From NCBI GenBank assembly GCA_016874135.1, contig VGVE01000026.1:1-36689 (forward strand): a DNA stretch of 36,689 nucleotides. Direction: 5' to 3'. Below the pieces are notes generated by a model. It did no database searches, was not told where the DNA came from, and was given only the letters and a program-made list of their open reading frames with translations. Within the stretch, counting starts at the first letter, position 1, and each line of letters starts with the position of its first letter. The position numbers were made by a program, and so were the translations under genes. This DNA comes from Gammaproteobacteria bacterium. GTDB lineage: Bacteria; Pseudomonadota; Gammaproteobacteria; Pseudomonadales; Azotimanducaceae. Positions 1-8,033 of the stretch are shown here, in pieces.

Positions 1-935
1 GCGGTGACGACGTCGGAAGTTGCCTCCAAGTTTTCGACAAGCGCACTCACCGCGGCACGCGAGCGGTCGTAATAACCGCGAGCATTGGGACAAAACTCCG
101 GATCACAGGGAGTTCCTGGGAGCGGACAGATCTTCTCCTTGGCCGTCAGGACGATCCGTGACAATGGATTCTGCTTACCCGCTATCAACCCAAGGGCCTG
201 CAACGCTGCACGGCCTCCCGTATTCCGGCTGGTCAGAAAGAGGATACGGCTTGCCTCTGGCAAACCGCGTACTGCGGGCCACGTCACGGCCAGGGTCTTG
301 CCACTCCCCGTTGGTGCCTCCAGCAGCAAAGGCTGACGGTCACGAATCGCTTGCGTCGTTCGACGCATCATCGCGCCCTGCCAAGGACGCAGGGCCGGCA
401 TCGGAAAGGCCATGGCTCGAATCCACTCATCTCTCTGGCGGCGAACGTCGAGCCGTACCCGAACCCAGTCAACCCAGGATCGTACCGAGGCCTCGAAAAA
501 ACGTCGCAAGCCAGCGACATCAATGTTCTCTGTAAAGGTTCGTGATTCCAGGGAGTCCGGATCGACGTAGGTGACCTGAATGTTCCATGCAGGCTGCATC
601 GTCCCAGTGTGGTCGAGTAATGCGGCATAGAGCAGGGCTTGGGCGCGGTGTTCGGCGAACGGAACCTCGGGCCAGTTGCGCGACGCCTTGATTTCTTCGA
701 CGAGTCCAGCTGAGTCATCCACCCCATCCGCGCGACCGCGCAGCGTGAGATTGATGCCGTCGAAACAGACCTGTCCCTCGCACAACACTTCGCGGCGGTA
801 AGTCTCGCCACGCTGTTTTTGCAACAGTGCCTGACCACGGATCCCTTCTTCCGCGGTCACCCTCCCGCCGGGTGTGAAAAGATCACCCCGCCGATGTACA
901 AACTCGGCGAGCACACGAACCGGTATTGTGGTCAT
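1..935 (-). CDS. XPD/DinG-type Fe-S helicase with N-terminal RecB-like nuclease (partial)
   Basis: The frame is open from an ATG at 935 to the window edge, so only the first 311 residues are visible. Residues 60-105 carry a PD-(D/E)XK nuclease signature: RADG with D70, EIK with E81 and K83, then a QxxxY motif (Q99, Y103), as in Cas4/RecB nucleases. Residues 206-214 (EAPTGSGKT) are Walker A. Cysteines 270, 277 and 282 (KICP, CDPEFCP) match the start of the XPD/DinG iron-sulphur cluster domain; the fourth cysteine would lie beyond the window. The family unwinds DNA 5'-3' using ATP; the nuclease domain suggests repair or recombination-intermediate processing. Its ATG overlaps the stop of the FAN1-like gene (ATGA), so the two are translationally coupled. 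Family assignment is firm; the exact substrate is unknown. Confidence 0.9.
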   Translation of the reverse strand, partial: MTTIPVRVLAEFVHRRGDLFTPGGRVTAEEGIRGQALLQKQRGETYRREVLCEGQVCFDGINLTLRGRADGVDDSAGLVEEIKASRNWPEVPFAEHRAQALLYAALLDHTGTMQPAWNIQVTYVDPDSLESRTFTENIDVAGLRRFFEASVRSWVDWVRVRLDVRRQRDEWIRAMAFPMPALRPWQGAMMRRTTQAIRDRQPLLLEAPTGSGKTLAVTWPAVRGLPEASRILFLTSRNTGGRAALQALGLIAGKQNPLSRIVLTAKEKICPLPGTPCDPEFCPNARGYYDRSRAAVSALVENLEATSDVVT

Positions 936-2593
936 GTCCCGCACGCGGCAGAACTCTGTCGTCTGTAACGCAGCACCCGGGCGGGGATGCCTTCAGCAGC
1001 GAGGCGTCGCAGCCAGACTCTCTGCTGCGGTTGCAGCTGATCCGTTGGCCCTTTGACTTCGACAAAGGCAAAACTGCCATCCTGCCAGGCAACAAACAGA
1101 TCCGGAAATCCGGTGCGACAGCGCCCTGGGCAGCGGATGACAGTCGATATCAGCGCGAGCAGTGCCGTGGGTGGCAGCACACCGACGATACGCTCGAGCA
1201 GTGTTCTGTCGATGGCTCGCCAATGTACGAGATCACATGCCATCCCGACTTTTCGGTCGTAACAATCCAGAAGCACATCCGCCACTGCAGGGGATTGTTG
1301 GAGCTGTTGCCGCGCCTGCGCGATCAACGTTTCGCGCGGCTTCGCAAAGTCATCCCACCACAGATCATGGGGAGCGGACTGAAATGGATGGGTAAATGCG
1401 CCGGGAACAGAAGCGAAGATCACATCCCAGAAAGCAAGACCGGTCAGCATCAGTGGCAGCACGTTTTCGAGGTGCACGCCCCAAGCACCCTCGTCTGCCA
1501 GATCCCGCAGCGCACGAGATTCGATAGTGCCGGCCTTGGGTTCAGGCTGCGGATCGACCAGTATCCGTGTGTCCGTAGCGACCTGATCCCTCGCACCGCG
1601 GTTACCGAAACGCTCCGTGAAGATTTCCTCTTCGACGCTCCATGAACCTGATCGCATCTCGGCAAGCAACGCTTGTGCTTCGAGCGCATGCCCGGTCCGC
1701 ATGAGTAACCGGACTCGACGCTCCCGCGCCGGATGACGATGGCTCGTTTCATAACAGGCGAGCGCCCGATCAGACTCATCGCGCCGTTCATGCCACTGAC
1801 CGAGGGCGTTCAACAATCGGCTTCGTCGCCGATCCACAGTGCGCTCTGTATCAGCCGCTTCCAAGCGCCGTCTGCAGGCTTCAGCCAAGCCGTCGATTGC
1901 GGGGAGCGAACTGAAAGCCCGTTCGATCTGATTCAGTTCCAACAGACGATCCAGCAGCGCTCCGTCGGCAGCATCGATCGGGTTGTGACCGGTCATCCCA
2001 CGCAGGGGGTAGTCCTCGTAACGAACCATGCCAAGATCACGCAGGACAAAGGCCGACAGGTCAGCGTGGGTTGAACCGAAATAGATCAAACGGAAACGAT
2101 CAAGGATCTGTGTGGAGGTGACGCGCACCCAGCCGATGCGGGCACCGATACGCTCGCGAAGGATCCGGTCTGGATAGCAGGAGAGCAGTCCTTCGAGCCA
2201 TTCTTTTTTACGCTTGGGCGCAAAACGCAGCGCGAACACAGGAAAAACGCTGTTGATCTCGGCCACCGTGAGGAGCCCAAGCAGTTGATCCGCTGGAGCG
2301 TCATCGTTGAGAACTACGAGCCTTCTCTGCGAAAGCTCGGCCAACGCGCCTTCCACATTCTTCACTTCCGCATACTGCAGCCGGTCGGTGCGGATCCATG
2401 GACCTTTGCGCATCAGCAGCCGAACGAAGAGCCGCTGACTCGCTTGGCCAGAACTGTGCCAGGACGCCAGCCAGTCCAGGTCCTCCGGGTGCAGGGCTTC
2501 CTGGTGGTGGTCAAGAATGTACTGAACGACTGACTGGAGGTTTTCCCGGTAGTAGTCGGCAGGTGGAGCAGTACGTGGCTCGAGTACGGTCAA
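932..2593 (-). CDS. FAN1-type structure-specific nuclease with VRR-NUC domain
   Basis: This 553-residue protein has the bacterial FAN1 layout. The N-terminus (residues about 12-75) carries the FAN1 helix-turn-helix-like segment, with the family-typical phrase RLFVRLLMRKGPWIRTD. The middle is helical and TPR-like, and the C-terminal VRR-NUC fold spans about 485-545. Catalytic residues are visible: D498 in GFPDL and E512/K514 in VEVKGP, followed by Q524. FAN1 enzymes cleave flap and interstrand-crosslink DNA with Mg or Mn. The start chosen is TTG at 2593: it is the only usable start codon before the upstream in-frame stop (2630-2632), and its ribosome site is weak. The downstream helicase overlaps by four bases, implying joint action in crosslink or replication-fork repair (inference). 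Confidence 0.88.
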   Translation of the reverse strand: MTVLEPRTAPPADYYRENLQSVVQYILDHHQEALHPEDLDWLASWHSSGQASQRLFVRLLMRKGPWIRTDRLQYAEVKNVEGALAELSQRRLVVLNDDAPADQLLGLLTVAEINSVFPVFALRFAPKRKKEWLEGLLSCYPDRILRERIGARIGWVRVTSTQILDRFRLIYFGSTHADLSAFVLRDLGMVRYEDYPLRGMTGHNPIDAADGALLDRLLELNQIERAFSSLPAIDGLAEACRRRLEAADTERTVDRRRSRLLNALGQWHERRDESDRALACYETSHRHPARERRVRLLMRTGHALEAQALLAEMRSGSWSVEEEIFTERFGNRGARDQVATDTRILVDPQPEPKAGTIESRALRDLADEGAWGVHLENVLPLMLTGLAFWDVIFASVPGAFTHPFQSAPHDLWWDDFAKPRETLIAQARQQLQQSPAVADVLLDCYDRKVGMACDLVHWRAIDRTLLERIVGVLPPTALLALISTVIRCPGRCRTGFPDLFVAWQDGSFAFVEVKGPTDQLQPQQRVWLRRLAAEGIPARVLRYRRQSSAACGT

Positions 2594-2649
2594 TGGCTTT
2601 CGCTTGCAAGCGGAGGCGACGAACGCGGATTATAGGGTTATCTGTATGA

Positions 2650-3195
2650 ATGCACAGTGCCATGAAAATTCATCCGTGGTGTATCGCCACCGTCACGACT
2701 GCGAAAGCGATCCAGGCTCTCACTGAGGCGCAGACCGAACAATCCGGTTCAGCGACACGCGGCGGTACCTCTCGTGGCGGTACCTACCGCACCGATCATC
2801 CGTGGTACGTGGCCCACGATCTCTGGCTAGAGGCGCAGCGGCAAGAAGCACAGGTTCCGATACTGTTCGCCGTTCAGAACGGTAACACTATCGGCTTCAC
2901 CCACTACGCGTTGATCACCGGTATCGATGTGTTGTCGAAGCAGCTGGGTGGTTACGAAACAGCCTGCAGGTTCACAACCCTCGCCGAGATGCACGTGATC
3001 TGGCGGGACCTTGACAGCGTTGCACTCAAGCCAGCCGCGGAACAGCTCGAACGTGAAGCGCGCGAAGGACTGCACGTGCACCGCTTTCATCTGACTTCGC
3101 AATTGATCAGACCCTATGCCCTGTGCGAGACCCCACCTTTTCTGCTGAATCCGCCACCGGTAAAAAAGATCGAGTCAGTGCACTACACGGAGTAG
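2650..3195 (+). CDS. Hypothetical protein, divergent from the FAN1/helicase pair
   Basis: I do not recognise this 181-residue frame. It has no signal peptide or membrane segment. Residues 38-46 contain a short Gly-Thr-Arg repeat, encoded by two copies of GGCGGTACCT (2761-2770 and 2776-2785). The rest is a mixed alpha/beta sequence rich in W, H and Y, ending in a Pro-rich tail. The start could be ATG 2650 or ATG 2662; neither has a clear Shine-Dalgarno sequence. Only 56 bp separate it from the FAN1-like start, so the two may share a control region. The coding direction is favoured because this is the longest open frame in the interval and it ends just before the convergent hydrolase, but a non-coding reading cannot be excluded. 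Confidence 0.5.
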   Translation: MHSAMKIHPWCIATVTTAKAIQALTEAQTEQSGSATRGGTSRGGTYRTDHPWYVAHDLWLEAQRQEAQVPILFAVQNGNTIGFTHYALITGIDVLSKQLGGYETACRFTTLAEMHVIWRDLDSVALKPAAEQLEREAREGLHVHRFHLTSQLIRPYALCETPPFLLNPPPVKKIESVHYTE

Positions 3196-3225
3196 CTCGC
3201 GCCTGCCGTTCTCCCCACAAACCGG

Positions 3226-4071
3226 CTATCGGCTGCGCCACTGCAGAACCTGTTCGATCACACTTTCCGGCACTTTCAGCGGCAACATGTGCCCACCACT
3301 CAGTTCCAGGTAATCCCCCTGCGGGAAGAGTGCCGCGATGCGGAGCAGGAACTCAGCCGGAAAAAACCGCCGGCCCGCGCGGACCAGACACTCCGGGATA
3401 TTAACGCCCGGCGCGTATTCGAGAGGTCCGAAACTGCCGGTGGTACGGAAGATATGCGCCTCCACTTCAGGCGGATACTTGAGTTGCACACTGCCGTCGG
3501 GTATGTCCGCCATGCCCTCGTCGAGATAGAGATCAAACGCGTCATCGCGCCAGCCAGCGAACAGCGGTTTGTCCCGCCAGGCCCGGCGGGCGGCTTCTCG
3601 CGACGGCCACTGCACGCGTCGTCGCAGTGTTTGCGTCACAAGTTGATCGCGTCGGCTCGGAGGCTCCGCTTCCTGACCAAGTCCGAGTGCATCAATCAGG
3701 TCCTGGGTCGGGTGTATGGGCGGATCGAGCAACATCAGCCGTTCAAACAGACCCGGTCGAGCCCCTTCAGTACCGGCCGTGATGATCCCGCCGAACGAGC
3801 TGCCGATCCCAAGGCTGATGACGCTTTGGCCGGATTCATCGAGGAGCTGTTCAGCGACACCATAGAGATCGCTGACCAGAAAACGCCAGTCGTAGTCCTG
3901 AGGAACGCTCAAGTGTTCTGAATCACCGTGACCACACGCATCGATGGCCACAACCCGGAAGTTGCTCTGCAAGCCAACGGCCACCGGCGCCCAAGTCGCG
4001 GCACACATGCCGTTTGCATGGTGAAGCAACGCGATAGGTCCATCTCCGCCGAAACCCCAGCCACGAATCAC
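3226..4071 (-). CDS. Alpha/beta hydrolase
   Basis: A 281-residue alpha/beta-hydrolase-fold protein. It shows the oxyanion-hole strand (ALLHHANG, residues 14-21), the nucleophile elbow GSSFG with Ser92, and a C-terminal catalytic-type His261 in SGGHMLP. The family includes esterases, lactonases and C-C bond hydrolases; the substrate cannot be assigned. GTG at 4071 is the only conventional start after the in-frame stop at 4171-4173. However, the untranslated frame just upstream still reads like a normal hydrolase N-terminus (about 20 residues), so a rarer upstream start is possible. It is convergent with the hypothetical gene on its left and divergent from the CoA-transferase on its right. Confidence 0.85.
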   Translation of the reverse strand: MIRGWGFGGDGPIALLHHANGMCAATWAPVAVGLQSNFRVVAIDACGHGDSEHLSVPQDYDWRFLVSDLYGVAEQLLDESGQSVISLGIGSSFGGIITAGTEGARPGLFERLMLLDPPIHPTQDLIDALGLGQEAEPPSRRDQLVTQTLRRRVQWPSREAARRAWRDKPLFAGWRDDAFDLYLDEGMADIPDGSVQLKYPPEVEAHIFRTTGSFGPLEYAPGVNIPECLVRAGRRFFPAEFLLRIAALFPQGDYLELSGGHMLPLKVPESVIEQVLQWRSR

Positions 4072-4256
4072 GATGTCACCACCCCGAGGTGATATGTTCC
4101 TGACGCGCCAGCTCCGTGCGATCGCCAGCTGGCTAATCTGCGTGCGTTTAACCCTGATGCCCTGATCGCCTCAGGATAGCGGAAGGCTCACAGCCATGGC
4201 GCCGGGAACACCATGTTCGGTACATTCCCATTTCTTCCAGGTGAGCGACTGCGTTC

Positions 4257-6635
4257 ATGACGACCGCTTCCGTTACAGACGTGTTTCCGCGGGTTCTCGA
4301 ACTGGGTGACGGAACAGCCGTCGCCTGGGCCGGGCGACTCTTGGCGGATGCCGGCGCCGAAGTCCTGAGGTTCGAACCGTCTTCAGCGGACAGTCTGCGC
4401 GCACGCGGGCTGGCGCCTGCGCTGCACATCAACAAAGGCAGCGTTGCGGGTGATTTCGAATCTGTGGAAGGCCAGCAGCGTCTCGAAGGACTGCTGATCT
4501 GGGCGGACGTTTTGCTCCTCAATCTTTCGCCCACTACCGCCTCCCGTGTTGCGCTGGATCCATTCTCACTTTCCACACGTCATCCGCGTCTGGTCACGGT
4601 TTCCATCACGCCGTTCGGTGTTCGCGGACCCCGTGCCGGCTATCAGGCGACGGAACTCACGGTTCTTCATGGCGGGGGTTGGGCGAATGTCTGTCCGAGT
4701 ACCCATTCGGACCCTGATCTCCCGCCCCTCAAGGTGTTTGGTGAGCAGAGTGCGTTTCTTGCCGGTACCAACGCAGCGATGATCGCGCTCGCTACCTGGC
4801 GGGATGCGCGCCGTTCAGGTACCGGCGACTTCATCGATCTGTCACAGCAGGCCTACATCGCATCCGTGCTCGAAGCGGGTGTGCCGGCGCTGGGTTATCG
4901 CGGGCTCACAGCTCGGCGGTTTCAGCCGCGCGGACTCTTGCCCTGGCGCATCTTCGAGGCGAAGGATGCGCCTGTTTACCTGGTGTGTATCGAGCAGGAT
5001 CAGTGGGAGCGCCTGGTGCAGTTCCTGGGCACACCGGAATGGGCGCAGATGGAAATTTTCGCTGACAATCCCGGACGCGCCGCGAACCAGGACATCCTGC
5101 ATGAACTCCTGCAGCAGGAGATCAGTCAATGGAAAGCACAGGACCTCTACCACGCAGCGCAACAGAGCAGGATTGCGATCGCTCCCGTTCTCGACTATGC
5201 GGCGTTACAAGACGAGCCGCATCTTTGTGCACGCGGTTTTTTCCAGCTGAGCGAAGATGAACGTGGCCAACCGCTCCGCCTGATGGCCAATCCTATCCTC
5301 CGGACAAACGGCCGAGCGGCCATTCGAAACACCGCGCCGGAGATTGGCGCCGATGATGGTGTATTGGCTAGCCTCCGCGGTCGTTCCACCACAATCTCTG
5401 CACAACCTGCCCGGCGCCCACTCGAAGGCATCCGTGTGCTTGATCTCACCTGGGCGTGGGCCGGTCCATTCTGCAGCCTGAACCTCGCTCACCTCGGTGC
5501 TGAGGTCATCCGTATCGAGAGCAGTCTGCGGCCGGATCTCTACCGTCGCCTGCCCCTCTGGCCGGATGAAATGCCCACCACCCTCAACACCTCTGGCATG
5601 TTCAACCAGTGGCATCAGGGTAAACGCAGTGTCGCCGTGAACATGCGCACACCCGAGGGCAAGGCATTGGTGCTCGAGCTCATCGCCACTGCTGATGTGG
5701 TTGTGCAGAACTTTGCCACCGGTGTTCTTGATCGCATGGGCCTCGGCTATGACGTCCTAAAACAAGAGAATCCACGGATCATTCTGGCCAGCGTAAGCGG
5801 CTTCGGACAAAGCGGTCCATGCAGCCACTACATGGGGTATGGCCCCTCTGCTGCTGCACTCACCGGTCTCTGTTCCGTTACCGGATATGAAGGGGGAGGC
5901 CCGGAAGAACTTGGCCTGTCGATGCCTGATCCGACCTCGGGTCTTACAGCAGCACTTGGTGTTGTCGAGGCGTTATTGCGGCGGGACCGGACCGGCGCAG
6001 GAGATCACATCGATGTCTCGTTGTGGGAAGCCACTGCGGTGCATGGTCTTGAAGCCTGGTTGCAGTACCAGCACACCGGGGCTCAACCCTCGCGCAGTGG
6101 CAATCACGATGCCGGCATGTCGCCGCACAACTGTTATCGCACCGCTGCGGTAACCGTTGAAGAACAGGACAGCTGGGTAACGATCGCCTGTCGAAACGAT
6201 GCAGAGTGGCAAAGACTGGCGTCACATATCGATCCCGCATTGGTATCAGACGAACGATTCACCACCCTCGCCACGCGCAAACGACATGAAGCAGCGCTCG
6301 ATCAGATCGTTGGCGAGTGGGCTGCAAGCCGCGGACGCTGGGCGATCACCCGCGACCTTCAGGCACTCGGCATCGCAGCGTTCCCGACACTTTGTACACG
6401 CGATATCGCCGACGACCCGCACCTGAACGCGCGTGGCTTCATCGAGCGACACGCGCATCCTGAAGTAGGTGTGCGGCCCCATACCGGTATCCCCTGGACC
6501 CACGACCGGAGGCCTAATGGCGTTCGAGGTCCCGCGCCGTGTCTCGGCGCGGATACGGATGCAGTGCTGCGCGAAACGCTGGGATTGGATGACGACCGCA
6601 TCCGCTCCATGCGCAACTCGGGAGTGTTGATCTGA
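4257..6635 (+). CDS. Tandem-domain CaiB/BaiF (family III) CoA-transferase
   Basis: At 792 residues this is about twice the usual family III CoA-transferase (near 400). Two homologous modules are visible: residues 1-380 (GRLLADAGAEVLRFEP) and 386-792 (LEGIRVLDLTWAWAG, LAHLGAEVIRIES). In this family an Asp forms the acyl/CoA anhydride intermediate. The C-terminal half keeps it (PDPTSG, D558), while the equivalent position in the N-terminal half reads GEQSA (E163), so the first half may be catalytically altered or structural. The role would be moving CoA from a donor thioester to a free acid, activating it for beta-oxidation. It stands alone on its strand. The start ATG 4257 has only a weak, distant ribosome site. 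Confidence 0.93.
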   Translation: MTTASVTDVFPRVLELGDGTAVAWAGRLLADAGAEVLRFEPSSADSLRARGLAPALHINKGSVAGDFESVEGQQRLEGLLIWADVLLLNLSPTTASRVALDPFSLSTRHPRLVTVSITPFGVRGPRAGYQATELTVLHGGGWANVCPSTHSDPDLPPLKVFGEQSAFLAGTNAAMIALATWRDARRSGTGDFIDLSQQAYIASVLEAGVPALGYRGLTARRFQPRGLLPWRIFEAKDAPVYLVCIEQDQWERLVQFLGTPEWAQMEIFADNPGRAANQDILHELLQQEISQWKAQDLYHAAQQSRIAIAPVLDYAALQDEPHLCARGFFQLSEDERGQPLRLMANPILRTNGRAAIRNTAPEIGADDGVLASLRGRSTTISAQPARRPLEGIRVLDLTWAWAGPFCSLNLAHLGAEVIRIESSLRPDLYRRLPLWPDEMPTTLNTSGMFNQWHQGKRSVAVNMRTPEGKALVLELIATADVVVQNFATGVLDRMGLGYDVLKQENPRIILASVSGFGQSGPCSHYMGYGPSAAALTGLCSVTGYEGGGPEELGLSMPDPTSGLTAALGVVEALLRRDRTGAGDHIDVSLWEATAVHGLEAWLQYQHTGAQPSRSGNHDAGMSPHNCYRTAAVTVEEQDSWVTIACRNDAEWQRLASHIDPALVSDERFTTLATRKRHEAALDQIVGEWAASRGRWAITRDLQALGIAAFPTLCTRDIADDPHLNARGFIERHAHPEVGVRPHTGIPWTHDRRPNGVRGPAPCLGADTDAVLRETLGLDDDRIRSMRNSGVLI

Positions 6636-6830
6636 AGGGTCCGGAATGATCCGGGGTGATTCAGAACGATCCGTAATGAAGAGCACCTCCGGAACTAGGC
6701 GCGTTCGCTGCACGCCAAAGGTTCCGGGGGTACATCCGGACTGACTGTCCGGGTCAGAAGATCGAAAGGTCAGAAGGGCACTCGGTGGAGCACCATCCGC
6801 AAACGACTGCGCTCCGGGGCCATAAAAGAA
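6636..6830. other. Non-coding interval between CoA-transferase and csrA remnant
   Basis: I see no gene here. It holds a six-base inverted repeat (CCGGAC at 6736-6741, GTCCGG at 6747-6752) without a following T-run, a direct repeat GGTCAGAAG (6752-6760 and 6768-6776), and loosely repeated ATCCG-rich words at 6640-6680. Confidence 0.5.
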
Positions 6831-7022
6831 TCAGCCGACACTGCGTCCGGCAGGCTTGGGTTCGCCGTGAATCCGCAGCCAGACTTCCTTGCGGTGTACT
6901 GTGGAGCTCTTCGGCGCTTCGATGCCCAAATGTACCTGGCTGCCGCGAATCTTGAGTACTTTGAGCTCAATTTAATTGTCGATCATGATCGACTCACCGG
7001 TTCGCCGGGTTAACACCAGCAT
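6831..7022 (-). pseudogene. csrA: csrA with an in-frame TAA at codon 17
   Basis: Read through one stop, this is a full-length CsrA of 63 codons, beginning MLVLTRRTGESIMI and containing VHRKEV with the RNA-contacting Arg44 of the family. Codon 17 (6972-6974) is TAA, where homologues have an ordinary polar residue. The frame is intact on both sides, so this is a substitution, not an indel. CsrA is a homodimeric post-transcriptional regulator that binds GGA motifs in mRNA leaders. The ATG at 7022 follows a good Shine-Dalgarno GAGGA, and three GGA words lie within about 30 bases upstream, as in autoregulated csrA leaders. No good restart codon lies just after the stop. It could be a true pseudogene, a suppressed stop or a sequencing error. 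Confidence 0.87.
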
Positions 7023-7277
7023 GCTGAAAGTCCTCGTTATCCGTTTCCTGGAATCTAATCTAAAGGTTCGCCGGAGGCGGTTCTGTGAACCCGTGCTGAT
7101 TGGTCCGGTGCGCCAAAACCGCGAAACGAGATAGTGACCGCAGTTCATCGATTCCCCGCCCCGGCGGGTTTACTGAAATCCGGGCAGCACAGGTTTTCGC
7201 GCCTTGAACGGCAGTTTTCTTGAACACCGGTTGTTGGTCGTTACACTAGCGCCTTTGCGGATATGGACTGCCGACCA
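7023..7277. other. Upstream region of csrA
   Basis: No gene is recognisable. The csrA-proximal 35 bases carry the GGA-rich leader and ribosome site on the minus strand. A short GC palindrome (CCCGCC at 7155-7160, GGCGGG at 7163-7168) is too tight-looped to call a terminator. I looked for a tRNA, common beside csrA, and found none. Confidence 0.45.
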
Positions 7278-8033
7278 TCAACCCGCCCGCATGCGCACGC
7301 GTGCGTAGTCAAAGAGCAGCTCGGCGATTGCGTCCACAGCGGCCAGAGCAATACCACGATCTCCCTGCTGCACCGCACTTCGGGCGATATCCTGCAGCTT
7401 GTCGAATGCCTCCAGTACCTGTACCTGATGGATCTCCGCATCCCGGGCGCGAGCACGAACGATGGCGCGATCGGCATCGCGATAGATGCGTTCGATGACG
7501 CTGATAGGCGACAGGAACGTAAAAACGAAATACATGTAAGGCACGAGCAACAGCAGGCAGAGACTTGCCGTCAGTAGAATGGCCACGAACCCGGCTTGCG
7601 GCAGAAGCGCAGAGGTTTGTGCATCACCGGTTACGGTGACGGTCCAGATGCAGACCATGGTGGTCACCACCAGCAATCCCAGAACGAGACGATTCACCGG
7701 CTCGCGCAGGAATAACCGGGTGATCTCGTGGCTGTAACGGTTGGCGGCAAGTTCGACCATGATGGCAACCACGGTGACAGCCACGGCGAGTACGGCCGCG
7801 AGTACTTCGGCGATGTTGGCGAGCAGATCCCGGGCCTGACCTGGATCGTAGTCGCGTAACCACGCTACCGGGTTCAGCAGGACTTCGACGGGTACCCCCG
7901 CGAGCATAAACACGACAGCAAAGAGCACGCCGGAGGTGAACACCAGGAGCAGAAGCAGGCGCAGGGGTTCGGCCAGCGGCCGGTGTTTCGGAATGGTGAT
8001 CGGCGCCTGCTGTTTACTGGGCGACGAATCCAC
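7278..8033 (-). CDS. DUF2254-like inner-membrane protein (short)
   Basis: About 251 residues with four hydrophobic segments: near 20-45, 70-95, 115-140 and 150-180. The stretch around VTVVAIMVELAANRYSHEI followed by TRLFLREPVN resembles the paired helices of DUF2254 membrane proteins, and the cytoplasmic C-terminal tail (DIARSAVQQGD) recalls the same family, which is usually near 430 residues. This copy is therefore short; I find no continuation in other frames downstream. GTG 8033 was chosen because the frame further upstream is antisense-free but overlaps deep into the SDR gene; this start overlaps the SDR stop by 20 bases, suggesting coupling. Function is unknown and the family call is tentative. 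Confidence 0.68.
   Translation of the reverse strand: MDSSPSKQQAPITIPKHRPLAEPLRLLLLLVFTSGVLFAVVFMLAGVPVEVLLNPVAWLRDYDPGQARDLLANIAEVLAAVLAVAVTVVAIMVELAANRYSHEITRLFLREPVNRLVLGLLVVTTMVCIWTVTVTGDAQTSALLPQAGFVAILLTASLCLLLLVPYMYFVFTFLSPISVIERIYRDADRAIVRARARDAEIHQVQVLEAFDKLQDIARSAVQQGDRGIALAAVDAIAELLFDYARVRMRAG

Noticed and set aside
20..545. Open frames on the plus strand over the left edge
   Set aside because: They are antisense to the helicase, whose Walker A, iron-sulphur cysteines and nuclease motifs are unmistakable on the minus strand.
926..2074. Long plus-strand frames of 239 and 113 codons
   Set aside because: They lie opposite the FAN1-like gene, which has recognisable catalytic motifs.
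2761..2785. Repeated GGCGGTACCT as a possible CRISPR or tandem array
   Set aside because: There are only two copies, with no spacer pattern, inside a coding frame.
6736..6752. Hairpin as terminator of the CoA-transferase
   Set aside because: The six-pair stem has no T-run after it and lies about 100 bases past the stop codon.
6770..6970. 66-codon minus-strand frame over the csrA remnant
   Set aside because: It is a different frame from csrA and resembles nothing; csrA explains the conservation here.
7023..7277. tRNA gene near csrA
   Set aside because: No cloverleaf arms or T-loop sequence were found.
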